From an uncultured Lachnospiraceae bacterium (GTDB lineage: Bacteria; Bacillota; Clostridia; Lachnospirales; Lachnospiraceae), in assembly GCA_902761585.1 (NCBI GenBank), contig CACWKX010000003.1:62001-126000 (forward strand): 64,000 nucleotides of DNA, given 5' to 3'. Below are positions 15,963 to 24,641 of this stretch, in pieces. Under the pieces are notes generated by a model. It searched no databases. It saw only the letters and a list, made by a program, of their open reading frames with translations, and was not told where the DNA came from. How positions within the stretch are numbered: the first letter of the stretch is position 1; every line of letters begins with the position of its first letter. Both the position numbers and the translations under genes were made by a program.

Positions 15963-16907
15963 TCATCGGCGGGAGTCTGACAGCGGCAAGGCAGAAAGCT
16001 GCTCTGCCTGACGGATCAAAACCGGGAGCGTTGCCTCGAATTCGACTCCATAGCTGTCCGGTTTACCGGATGTCTGCGTTACACGGATTGTTTCTCCGAC
16101 ATAGTCGACCGCAAGCCGCAGGGCTTTCTTCAGTGGAAGCCCCCTGGTCAGGGCGCCGGCAACAACGGAGGCGAACAGATCTCCCGTGCCATGATAGTTT
16201 CCTGGAATACGTTCGGTAAAACAGGAGACAACCTCCCCGGTTCTGCGGTTTCTTGCCATGGCGCCCGTCTGGCCTTCCCTGAGGGAGACCCCGGTCAGCA
16301 CAGCCCATTCCGGACCAAGTGCGCACAGCGTTTTCAGCAGATCGAGAATATAATCCTCCCCATATCTTTCAAGGTATGGAAGACCTGTCAGATAGTGTGC
16401 CTCTGTCAGGTTGGGCAGGATGATGTCTGCAGAGCCGCAGAAGGCAGCATATTGTTTCGCAAAGGCTTCGTCGAAACCGGTATAGAGCTTTCCATAATCC
16501 GCCATGACAGGGTCGATGATGACGAGCGGATTCTGAGCGCTCTGGAATTTCCGGATAATATCCTGGACAATCTTCATCTGCCTCACAGAACCCAGATATC
16601 CGGAATAGATGGTGTCAAATGAGAATCCCAGGCTTTTCCAGTGATCGGTGATGGGGATCATCTGATCCGTCAGATCCAGAAAGGTGAAACCGTCAAAAAG
16701 GGTATGGGTGGAGAGCAGCGCGGTTGGGAGAACGGCCGTCTCGACACCCAGCGACGAGATGACCGGAAGCGCAATGGTGAGGGAACATTTCCCGATACAG
16801 GAGATGTCCTGTATCGTCAGAAGCCGTTTGCCGGAGGAAACCCCCGGTTTCACCTGGCCCTGACCTTCTGTCTTATTTCTCAGATCCAGTTGATCCGGAT
16901 GATGCAT
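15963..16907 (-). CDS. Pyridoxamine/pyridoxal kinase
   Basis: Ribokinase-fold kinase of 314 residues that phosphorylates vitamin B6 vitamers for pyridoxal 5'-phosphate salvage. The core begins RLLTIQDISCIGKCSLTIALPVISSLG (the PdxK/PdxY start), with TIYSGYLGS, VIIDPVMADYGKLY, LPNLTEAHYLTG and the catalytic NYHGTGDLFASVVAGAL near residue 240. An N-terminal extension of about 25 polar residues precedes the core. AGGAGG on the minus strand is well placed for the start at 16907. It converges on the structured RNA and diverges from trkA. PdxY-like single-enzyme salvage is the likely role; it is not linked to other B6 genes here. Confidence 0.92.
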   Translation of the reverse strand: MHHPDQLDLRNKTEGQGQVKPGVSSGKRLLTIQDISCIGKCSLTIALPVISSLGVETAVLPTALLSTHTLFDGFTFLDLTDQMIPITDHWKSLGFSFDTIYSGYLGSVRQMKIVQDIIRKFQSAQNPLVIIDPVMADYGKLYTGFDEAFAKQYAAFCGSADIILPNLTEAHYLTGLPYLERYGEDYILDLLKTLCALGPEWAVLTGVSLREGQTGAMARNRRTGEVVSCFTERIPGNYHGTGDLFASVVAGALTRGLPLKKALRLAVDYVGETIRVTQTSGKPDSYGVEFEATLPVLIRQAEQLSALPLSDSRR

Positions 16908-17013
16908 CGTTCATATCCTCCTTCTGCCGTTAGTCTATCATCAGCGTTCAGGATAAACAACCAGGACACACCGTCCGTTTATGCTACGTCCCTTTACGCT
17001 GTTTTCCCTGTGA

Positions 17014-17042
17014 TTGCCACTCATCGACAATCGTGGTATAGT
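17014..17042 (+). promoter_or_regulatory. Candidate trkA promoter
   Basis: TTGCCA (17014-17019), a 17-base spacer and TATAGT (17037-17042), in the divergent region between the kinase gene and trkA. Confidence 0.6.
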
Positions 17043-17185
17043 TACTGTGCATTTTTGTCTTCTGTACAGGCGGCCGGGATGGCACCTGCAGACAGCCTGC
17101 ATCGGGCTTCAGGGCAGGATACAGAAAAACGGACTGCTGAGGCGCAACAGAAATATCGGAATCTGAACGGATTCCAGTAAAAGAT

Positions 17186-18544
17186 ATGAATATCATAGTC
17201 GTAGGGTGCGGGAAGGTCGGAGCGAAGCTCTGTGCCGATCTGTGCCGGGAAGGGCATGATGTCACAGTCGTGGACAAGAGCGATTCTGTCGTGAATCAGA
17301 TCTGCGACCGGTTTGATGTCATGGGTTTTTCAGGAAATGGGGCAAGCTACCAGGTTCTGCAGGAAGCGGACATTGTACATGCCGATCTGGTGATCGCGGT
17401 GACAGGCGTGGATGAGGTGAACCTGCTTGTCTGCCTGATTGCACGAAAGGCAGGGCATTGCCAGACCATCGCAAGGGTTCAGAACCCGGAGTATAACCAG
17501 GAGGCAGGGTTTCTGAAGGAAGAGCTGGGACTGGCGCTGGTTATCAATCAGGAATTCACCTCGGCGCAGGAAGTGGCGAGGGTTCTGAAGTTCCCGAGCG
17601 CGATCGAGATCAATACTTTCGCAAAAGGAAAGGCAGAGCTGCTTCATTTCCGGATCCCGAAGGATTCTGTGCTGGATGGAATGAACCTGAACGAGCTTCA
17701 CGAACGGCTCAGGTGCCATGTGCTTGTATGTACGCGGGAGCGGGATAACGAGATGGTCATCCCACAGGGAAACACGGTGCTGAGATCCGGGGATGTTATC
17801 TCGATTGTAGCCCCCGGGGATGAGCAGACCGAGTTTTTCCGAAAAATCGGACTCAATACTCATGCGGTCAGAAACGTGATGATCGCCGGGGGAGGGGATA
17901 TCGCGTATTATCTGTCCCGGATTCTGATCCGATCCGGGATTCAGGTCAAGATCATAGAGAAGGAGCTTGCGCGCTGCGAGCAGCTTGCAGATCTGCTTCC
18001 AAAGGCGACCATCATTCACGGTGACGCCTCTGACAAGGAGCTTCTGGTCGAGGAGGGAATCGCCCGGACGGAAGGCTTTGTCGCATTGACCGGAATTGAT
18101 GAGGAGAATGTCATTCTGTCGCTGTTCGCACGGTCGATGGGCATTCGGAAAATCGTCACAAAGGTTGACAGAAGTGCATTTGCGGAAGTGTTTGACCAGC
18201 TGGACCTGGATACGATGATTGCTCCGAAGAACATAACGGCGGAGCACATTGTGACCTATGTCCGGGCGATGCAGAATTCTTTTGGAAGCAACATCGAGAC
18301 GCTTCACCGCATGATGGATGACCAGGCAGAGGCGCTGGAATTTCTGATCAGGGACTCGTTTACCCACAAAAATATCCCGCTCAGGGATATGAAGTTCCGG
18401 AAGGGGGCACTGGTCGCCTGCATTTCCAGAAAGGGAAAGGTGATTCTTCCGAGAGGCGATGACTGGATCGAGGTGGGAGATACGGCAGTGGTCATCACCT
18501 CCATCAAGGGAGTCAGTGATATCGATGATATTTTTGAAAAGTGA
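17186..18544 (+). CDS. trkA: Trk system potassium uptake regulatory protein TrkA
   Basis: Cytoplasmic NAD-binding gating subunit of 452 residues for potassium uptake. Two tandem RCK modules are visible: the first nucleotide-binding motif VVGCGKVGAKLC (from residue 4), the second MIAGGGDIAYYLSRIL (about residue 232), each followed by a TrkA-C domain (FRIPKDSVLDGMNLNEL; FLIRDSFTHKNIPLRDM). Full length for the double-domain TrkA. The stop lies 6 bases before the trkH start, so the two are cotranscribed and probably translationally coupled. Confidence 0.95.
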   Translation: MNIIVVGCGKVGAKLCADLCREGHDVTVVDKSDSVVNQICDRFDVMGFSGNGASYQVLQEADIVHADLVIAVTGVDEVNLLVCLIARKAGHCQTIARVQNPEYNQEAGFLKEELGLALVINQEFTSAQEVARVLKFPSAIEINTFAKGKAELLHFRIPKDSVLDGMNLNELHERLRCHVLVCTRERDNEMVIPQGNTVLRSGDVISIVAPGDEQTEFFRKIGLNTHAVRNVMIAGGGDIAYYLSRILIRSGIQVKIIEKELARCEQLADLLPKATIIHGDASDKELLVEEGIARTEGFVALTGIDEENVILSLFARSMGIRKIVTKVDRSAFAEVFDQLDLDTMIAPKNITAEHIVTYVRAMQNSFGSNIETLHRMMDDQAEALEFLIRDSFTHKNIPLRDMKFRKGALVACISRKGKVILPRGDDWIEVGDTAVVITSIKGVSDIDDIFEK

Positions 18545-18550
18545 TATATC

Positions 18551-20083
18551 ATGAATTATGCAATGATATTCCGGATCCTGGGGTGGATGCTGGTCTTTGA
18601 AGCCGGGTTTATGGCGCCCTCCGCCATCGTGGCGGCGGTTTACCGGGAAGCCAGCGTGATCTGGCTGTTTGTCTCGATGGCGATTGTGACGGCAGTGGGA
18701 CTCTTTCTGAGAGCCGTTTCCAGACCGCACCACCACAGAATCTACGCGCGGGAGGGAGCTGTCATCTGTGCGCTGATCTGGTTTCTGTACAGCATCTTCG
18801 GGGCGCTTCCGTTCAAGTTATCCGGCTATATTCCGGATATGTTTGATGCTGTATTCGAGACAGCATCCGGTTTTACGACAACCGGCGCCTCCATCCTGTC
18901 AGATGTCGAGGTGCTTCCGCACTGGCTGCTGTTCTGGCGTTCCTTTACACACTGGGTAGGCGGAATGGGCATTCTGGTCTTTGTCATGGCCATCATTCCG
19001 CTGGCATCCGGGGGGAGCGCAATGTATCTGATGAAGGCGGAGAGTCCGGGACCCAGCGTCAAGAAGATGGTGCCGAAGGCAAGCCAGACAGCCGGCCTTC
19101 TTTACAAGATGTACATTTTCCTGACAGTTCTGCAACTTCTGATCCTGGTACTCGGACGGATGCCGCTGTTTGACGCGTTCTGCATCACCTTCGGGACGGC
19201 CGGGACGGGCGGGTTCTCGGTCCTGAATTCGGGCTGTGCAACGTATACGATCTTCCAGCAGGTCGTGATCACGGTCTTCATGATCCTGTTCGGGACAAAT
19301 TTCAGTGTGTTTTACCTGATCATGCTGGGCAGAATCCGGGAAGTGCCGAAGGTATCGGAGGCGATGACCTACTATGGAATCATCGGCGCGGCAGTAGCTC
19401 TGATTACTGTCAATATACGGGGATCCTATACAAGCATCGGACTGTCGATCAAGGATGCGGCATTCCAGGTTGGATCCATCATCACGACAACCGGATTTGC
19501 GACCACAGATTTTAATATCTGGCCTGCCTTCTCCAAATGGATTCTGATTCTCCTGATGTTTGTCGGCGCCTGCGCCGGAAGCACGGGAGGCGGCATCAAG
19601 GTGTCCCGCGTTCAGGTGGTGTTCAAGGCGATCATGAAGGAGCTGGACAGCGTCATTCATCCGAATGATGTCCGCAAGATCCGTTATGACGGAAAAGTGC
19701 TGGATCACGCTGTGCTGAGAGGCATCAATGTCTTTATTACGGCATATTTCGTGGTTTTTGGGCTTTCGGTTCTGTTGGTTTCAGTCGACAATTTCGGACT
19801 TGAGACGAATTTTTCCGCGGTGGCGGCGACATTGAACAACATCGGCCCGGGGCTTGGAGGAGTTGGACCGGCTTCAAACTTCAGTGGCTATGGGGCATTT
19901 TCCACCTGTGTGCTGATTTTTGATATGATTGCCGGGAGACTGGAGATCCTTCCTGTGCTGATTCTTCTTTCTCCCCATACATGGGTGGAGGGACCTGTTC
20001 TGAGAGGAAAGCGTGTCAGAAGAAGCCGGGAAGTGGAAAACGATCTGATGATGTGCGGAAGCCTTGAAATGGAGCTTGGCTGA
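18551..20083 (+). CDS. trkH: Trk/Ktr-type potassium transporter, channel subunit
   Basis: Integral membrane protein of 510 residues of the TrkH/KtrB superfamily, four fused M1-P-M2 units. Selectivity-filter-like P-loops are visible as TASGFTTTGAS, GTAGTGGFSV, TTTGFATTDF and NNIGPGLGGVGP, each with the key Gly. GACAGSTGGGIKVSR matches the conserved region after the third filter. It works with TrkA encoded immediately upstream. A weak ribosome binding site overlaps the trkA end, consistent with coupling. Confidence 0.95.
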   Translation: MNYAMIFRILGWMLVFEAGFMAPSAIVAAVYREASVIWLFVSMAIVTAVGLFLRAVSRPHHHRIYAREGAVICALIWFLYSIFGALPFKLSGYIPDMFDAVFETASGFTTTGASILSDVEVLPHWLLFWRSFTHWVGGMGILVFVMAIIPLASGGSAMYLMKAESPGPSVKKMVPKASQTAGLLYKMYIFLTVLQLLILVLGRMPLFDAFCITFGTAGTGGFSVLNSGCATYTIFQQVVITVFMILFGTNFSVFYLIMLGRIREVPKVSEAMTYYGIIGAAVALITVNIRGSYTSIGLSIKDAAFQVGSIITTTGFATTDFNIWPAFSKWILILLMFVGACAGSTGGGIKVSRVQVVFKAIMKELDSVIHPNDVRKIRYDGKVLDHAVLRGINVFITAYFVVFGLSVLLVSVDNFGLETNFSAVAATLNNIGPGLGGVGPASNFSGYGAFSTCVLIFDMIAGRLEILPVLILLSPHTWVEGPVLRGKRVRRSREVENDLMMCGSLEMELG

Positions 20084-20102
20084 TGCCAGTGAGGTGACAG
20101 AA

Positions 20103-22997
20103 GTGGATAAAAAAGAGTACCAGGAGAAACTGAGTGAGATCAACCGGCTGATTGCCGTTGAGGACTACAATTCTGCGGCCCAGGTAGCGGATTCGATCGA
20201 TTGGAAGAGAGTCCGCAATGTCCAGACGCTTCTGATGATCAGCGAAGTTTATGAGGCAGTGAACCGCTATGATATGAGCAAGAATCTTCTGCTCAGGGCA
20301 TATCGCAGGAGCCCCCTTGGCCGGACAGTTCTGTACAGGCTGGTGGAGTGTACCATTGCTCTGGGACAGTTTGATGAGGCGATCGAGTATTATTCCGAGT
20401 TTGTTCAGGCGGCGCCGAGGGACAACAACAAGTATATCCTGAAGTACAAAATCTACAGAGGCAGAGGATCGTCACTGGATGAGCAGATCAATATTCTGAA
20501 GGAATATCTGGCACAGGAAAAGGACAGCGAGCGATGGTCCTATGAACTGGCGAAGCTCTACAAGGAGGCCGGAAGGACACAGGAATGCATCAACACCTGC
20601 GACGACCTGGTGCTCTGGTACCAGAGCGGTAAGTATGTAATCAAAGCCCTGGAGCTGAAAAAGAAGATCGCACCGCTTACCCCGAGGCAGCAGGAGATCT
20701 ATGACAGCCGCTTTGATGAGGTGGCCCAGGACGATGACCAGGACGAGGAGTCCGAGGCTTCCTATCTGCAGCAGGCGAGGGCAGAGCGCGCAACAATCCA
20801 GCAGGATGCGATCAAGTCGGAGCTTGCGGAGGATATCTCGAGGGCAGCGCGGTCAAAGCAGCAGGCGGAAGCTGAGACAGACAGGCAGGCATCAGGACAG
20901 CCGCTTGGTCAGCCCCCTGCACAGGAACCTGCAGGGGTACCGCAGCAGGTGCAGTCAGTCGGACAGTTAGATGAACAGCCTGCCGGACAGCCGGTCGGAC
21001 AGCCGGTTGAGCAGTCCGCCGGTCAGTCAACTGAACAATCAGCCGGGCAGCCTGCCGGACAGCTCAGTGAACAGGTGGCGGCGCAGGCGGCGACTTCCGC
21101 GCAGGCGGATCATACAGAGATGCTGCAGCGCGAGGCAGAGGATTCCATGCGGCCGGAGGCGGTCTCCCCGCAGACACTTTCTGCGGACAGCGACAGTGCG
21201 CAGCCTGCAGCAGACCAGCGGTCAAAGCCGGTTGATGAAGGTATTCATTACGATGAGAAAAATCTGAAGCAGAATCTGTCAGAGAGCATGAAAAAAATCA
21301 TATCCGGAATCGGACCGAAAGATATGGTCGATGAGGAGGAGGAACAGCTTGACCGCGTGATCGAAGAATCGAAGGAGGATCAGGAGGAGGCTGTCGTATC
21401 CAGGGGGCTGGGGATGTCCCTTGGGATGAATCAGCCGGAGGAAAAGAAAGCAGAGGCACCGAAGCTGACAATTGACGACATCCTCTTGTCCATGGAGGAC
21501 AAGGGGGATGCCGTCCGCAGAGTGATCTCGGAGGAAAAAGATATGGATCACGTCACCATGCAGCCGCAGGAAGCAGATGGTGCGCTGTCTGAAAAACGCC
21601 CTGGTGCTGTAACAGAAGAAAGTGCGGAGGCAATACAGCCGTCAGCAGTCGCAGAAGCACCGCAGCCAGTGGATGCAGTGGTGCAGCCGTCAGCAGCCGC
21701 AGAAGCACCGCAGCCAGTGGATGCAGTGGTGCAGTCGTCAGCAGCCGCAGAAGCACCGCAGCCAGCGGATGCAGTGGTGCAGCCGTCAGCAGATCCCGCA
21801 GGACAGCGGGCGGTATCTTTCCACTCGGAGGACTGGAAGACCAGACCGGTAGAGGATATCCTGGATGCAAAGACGAGAGTTCTTCCGACTGCAGAAATCG
21901 CGAAGCTTCATGAACAGTTCCGCCAGAGAGAACTGAAGGCAAAGACGGCCGGAGAGAGAGTTGCGGAGCAAATTGCGTCGGAGGCTGAAGCACAGGCCAA
22001 GGAAGAAGATGCAAGAATGACAGCGGCATCGCAGGAACAGCCGGAAGATGGGATTCAGTCTTTTGGACAGGCAGCTGCAGCCCGTGCGGAAGCATCAAGG
22101 CAGATACAGAACGCGCAGCCGTCAGAAGAGCAGCCGCATGCTGCCGCAGAGAAAGAGGCTGTCCAGCTGACTCCTGAGCAGTCCATGCGCGAGGTTCTTC
22201 CACAGGCACAGGCGGATGTCAGAGAACCGCAGGTAACAGCCGGCAGATCCTATCTGAAGCCTTACCAGAGAGAGCTGTTCTCGGGATTCCTCGGGATCGG
22301 AAATCTGGAGGAACAGATCGCAAAGGCAATCGAGCAGGCAGAGAGCCGGAATGGAGACCGGACATCCCGCACAGGCAATGTCCTGATTCTGGGCGGCCAC
22401 GGCTGCGGAAAAACGACGATTGCGACGGGCATCGCAAAGGCCGTCGCGGAGGACATGGGAACGCATTCAGTCAAGATGGCGCGGATATACGCGGCTGACC
22501 TGAATCGCAAGGACATTGCGGCAACCATCGCAAAGATTGCGGGAGGTGTCCTGATTGTCGAGGAGGCTGGAGATCTGGAAGACAGCATTGTCGACCAGCT
22601 GACGACGGCAATGGAATTCCGTACAGACGGGCTGATCATGATTCTGGAGGATGAACAGCGTTATATTCATGATCTGTTGATGCGCCATCCGCGCTTTACG
22701 ATGAAGTTTACGGCGCAGATCTATATCCCGACGTTCAGCAGCCAGGATCTGGTGAACTTCGGTCAGCTTTATGCTGAGAGCCAGGACTGCACGCTTTCGG
22801 AAGACGCAAGGGAAGCGCTCAGGGCAAGGCTGGATGCAGCAGCCAAGTCGGGCGAACAGGTATCGATCACCAATGTTGTTGAGCTGACAAGCCGTGCGGT
22901 CCGAAATTCGCAGAAGTTTTTCCGCAGGATTCAGTCAGCGAAAAAGCGCTACGATGAACAGAACAGGGTGATCCTGAAAGCAAGGGATCTGCGGTAA
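20103..22997 (+). CDS. TPR-repeat protein with a C-terminal AAA-type ATPase domain
   Basis: A protein of about 964 residues of unknown role. The N-terminus (about residues 1-210) is helical and TPR-like (EAVNRYDMSKNLLLRAYRR; ALGQFDEAIEYYSEF). The middle (about 240-640) is low-complexity, Gln/Pro/Ala/Glu-rich, with a GQP/EQ repeat and a 16-residue repeat (AEAPQPVDAVVQPSAA). The C-terminus (about 720-965) has a Walker A LGGHGCGKTTIA, a Walker B-like VLIVEEAGD and an AAA-type lid region resembling CbbX/SpoVK-like ATPases. The GTG start at 20103 follows GAGGTG by 6 bases; it begins just after trkH (19 bases). No signal peptide; probably cytoplasmic. Position after trkAH may be only an operon convenience. 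Function not recognised. Confidence 0.8.
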   Translation: MDKKEYQEKLSEINRLIAVEDYNSAAQVADSIDWKRVRNVQTLLMISEVYEAVNRYDMSKNLLLRAYRRSPLGRTVLYRLVECTIALGQFDEAIEYYSEFVQAAPRDNNKYILKYKIYRGRGSSLDEQINILKEYLAQEKDSERWSYELAKLYKEAGRTQECINTCDDLVLWYQSGKYVIKALELKKKIAPLTPRQQEIYDSRFDEVAQDDDQDEESEASYLQQARAERATIQQDAIKSELAEDISRAARSKQQAEAETDRQASGQPLGQPPAQEPAGVPQQVQSVGQLDEQPAGQPVGQPVEQSAGQSTEQSAGQPAGQLSEQVAAQAATSAQADHTEMLQREAEDSMRPEAVSPQTLSADSDSAQPAADQRSKPVDEGIHYDEKNLKQNLSESMKKIISGIGPKDMVDEEEEQLDRVIEESKEDQEEAVVSRGLGMSLGMNQPEEKKAEAPKLTIDDILLSMEDKGDAVRRVISEEKDMDHVTMQPQEADGALSEKRPGAVTEESAEAIQPSAVAEAPQPVDAVVQPSAAAEAPQPVDAVVQSSAAAEAPQPADAVVQPSADPAGQRAVSFHSEDWKTRPVEDILDAKTRVLPTAEIAKLHEQFRQRELKAKTAGERVAEQIASEAEAQAKEEDARMTAASQEQPEDGIQSFGQAAAARAEASRQIQNAQPSEEQPHAAAEKEAVQLTPEQSMREVLPQAQADVREPQVTAGRSYLKPYQRELFSGFLGIGNLEEQIAKAIEQAESRNGDRTSRTGNVLILGGHGCGKTTIATGIAKAVAEDMGTHSVKMARIYAADLNRKDIAATIAKIAGGVLIVEEAGDLEDSIVDQLTTAMEFRTDGLIMILEDEQRYIHDLLMRHPRFTMKFTAQIYIPTFSSQDLVNFGQLYAESQDCTLSEDAREALRARLDAAAKSGEQVSITNVVELTSRAVRNSQKFFRRIQSAKKRYDEQNRVILKARDLR
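21646..21789 (+). repeat. 48-nt tandem repeat, three units
   Basis: Three almost identical 48-nt units in the TPR/AAA gene encode AEAPQPVDAVVQPSAA-type 16-residue repeats. The near-identity of the DNA indicates recent expansion. Confidence 0.85.
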
Positions 22998-23006
22998 TAT
23001 CTATAT

Positions 23007-23112
23007 AATTCCGAAATAATTACGGAATCTTGCAAACAAACCAGAATCATTCTGATTTGGGCATTCAGACAGAAAATGTTGGGTTATTGGAGGGATATTC
23101 TAACATTTTGTC
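23007..23112 (+). promoter_or_regulatory. Run of inverted repeats upstream of the BMP transporter promoter
   Basis: Three inverted repeats occur in 106 bases: ATTCCG/CGGAAT (23008-23013, 23023-23028), CAGAAT-C-ATTCTG (23042-23054), and GACA..AATGTT (23068-23080) with AACATTTTGTC (23102-23112). No U-tract terminator is obvious. They could end the upstream transcript or serve as operators. Confidence 0.4.
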
Positions 23113-23154
23113 AGCTTATATAAAAATATTTTGAATTCATGGTAATATCGTTCA

Positions 23155-23183
23155 TTGACACTGACAAAACCCGCTGTTATACT
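23155..23183 (+). promoter_or_regulatory. Promoter of the BMP-type ABC transporter operon
   Basis: Perfect TTGACA (23155-23160), a 17-base spacer and TATACT (23178-23183). Confidence 0.88.
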
Positions 23184-23237
23184 CTAGCTAGTTCCTTATT
23201 AATTTTGCGTTTTTGCTGACGCCAGGAGGTAGTGAGG

Positions 23238-24536
23238 ATGAAAAAACAGATTGCTGTGTTTCTGAGTTTGGCAATGGCTGCAACAGCCTGCAGTCCGGCA
23301 TTTGCTGGGGAGACGGAAGCCCAGACGGAGGGCCAGGCAAGCGGCGGCGCTTTCATTGCGGGAGCTGAGACGGAGGCGGATGTGACGGTCCCGTCCGACA
23401 TGAAGTTCGGCTTCATTTTCCTTCACGATGAGAATTCAACCTACGACCTGAACTTCATCAACGGAGCGAAGGAAGCAGCAAAGGAACTTGGTCTTTCCGA
23501 TGACCAGGTTATTCTGAAGACCAATGTCCCGGAGGGTCAGGAGTGCTACGAGACAGCTGCGGACCTTGCAGACCAGGGATGCGCGGCAGTCTTTGCGGAC
23601 AGCTTCGGACATGAGGATTACATGATCCAGGCGGCTCAGGAGTACCCGGATGTACAGTTCTGCCATGCAACCGGAACGAAAGCACACACCGAGGGACTGA
23701 GCAATTACCACAATGCTTTCGCTGCCATCTATGAAGGCCGCTATCTGGCTGGCGTCGCAGCAGGCATGAAGCTCAACGAGATGATCAAGGATGGTAAGAT
23801 CACTGAAGACCAGGCGAAGATCGGCTATGTCGGCGCTTTCACCTACGCAGAGGTTATCTCCGGATTCACCTCCTTCTTCCTCGGCGCAAGATCCCAGTGC
23901 CCGAGTGCGACGATGGAGGTCACCTTCACCGGATCCTGGTATGATGAGACGGCTGAGAAGGAAGGTGCAAAGAACCTGATCAACGACGGCTGTGCGCTCA
24001 TTTCCCAGCATGCAGACTCCATGGGCGCTCCGACAGCCTGCGAGGAAGCAGGAGTTCCGGATGTCTCCTACAATGGCTCCACGCAGGATGCATGTCCGAA
24101 CACGTACCTGATCTCCTCCAGAATTGACTGGGCTCCGTACATGAAGTTTATGATGCAGTCCGTTGCAGAGGGCAAGGAGATCCCGGCAGACTGGACCGGA
24201 ACACTTGCAAGTGGCTCTGTCAAGCTGACAGACCTCAACACGAATGTCGCTGCAGAGGGAACACAGGAGAAGCTTGATGAGGTTACCAAGGAGCTTGAGG
24301 CTGGTACCCTTCATGTATTTGACACTTCCGCCTTCACGTTCAAGGGCGCAGCGCTTGACGACAGCTATCTGGCGGATGTGGATACCGATGACAACTACAC
24401 GCCGGATACCAAGGTCGTGTCGGATGGATATTTCCACGAGTCTGAATACAGAAGTGCTCCGTACTTCGATCTGGTTGACGCGGACAACGCAGCCGGCATT
24501 GATGGCATCAAGCTTCTGGATACCAACTTTGGCTGA
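23238..24536 (+). CDS. BMP-family (PnrA-like) ABC transporter substrate-binding protein
   Basis: Exported binding protein of 432 residues. The signal segment MKKQIAVFLSLAMAATACSPAFA could be a lipobox (ATAC, acylated Cys) or an ordinary signal peptide. The mature part resembles the BMP/PnrA family (FGFIFLHDENSTYDLNFINGAKEAAKELG; FADSFGHEDYMIQAAQEYPDVQFCHATG; RYLAGVAAGMKLNEMI; KIGYVGAFTYAEVISGFTSFFLGARS), which typically binds nucleosides. GGAGGT 7 bases upstream selects ATG 23238. The first gene of a four-gene operon with one ATPase and two permeases, the standard layout for these nucleoside importers. Purine nucleoside as ligand is inference. Confidence 0.92.
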   Translation: MKKQIAVFLSLAMAATACSPAFAGETEAQTEGQASGGAFIAGAETEADVTVPSDMKFGFIFLHDENSTYDLNFINGAKEAAKELGLSDDQVILKTNVPEGQECYETAADLADQGCAAVFADSFGHEDYMIQAAQEYPDVQFCHATGTKAHTEGLSNYHNAFAAIYEGRYLAGVAAGMKLNEMIKDGKITEDQAKIGYVGAFTYAEVISGFTSFFLGARSQCPSATMEVTFTGSWYDETAEKEGAKNLINDGCALISQHADSMGAPTACEEAGVPDVSYNGSTQDACPNTYLISSRIDWAPYMKFMMQSVAEGKEIPADWTGTLASGSVKLTDLNTNVAAEGTQEKLDEVTKELEAGTLHVFDTSAFTFKGAALDDSYLADVDTDDNYTPDTKVVSDGYFHESEYRSAPYFDLVDADNAAGIDGIKLLDTNFG

Positions 24537-24641
24537 TGACACATTGAATACCAGGCAGAGAGATCGTCTCTGACAATTAAGAGGAGGGCAGTACGGGAGC
24601 AAGACCTGTGCTGCCTTCTTCAGTGAAGGGAAGGTGCGACA

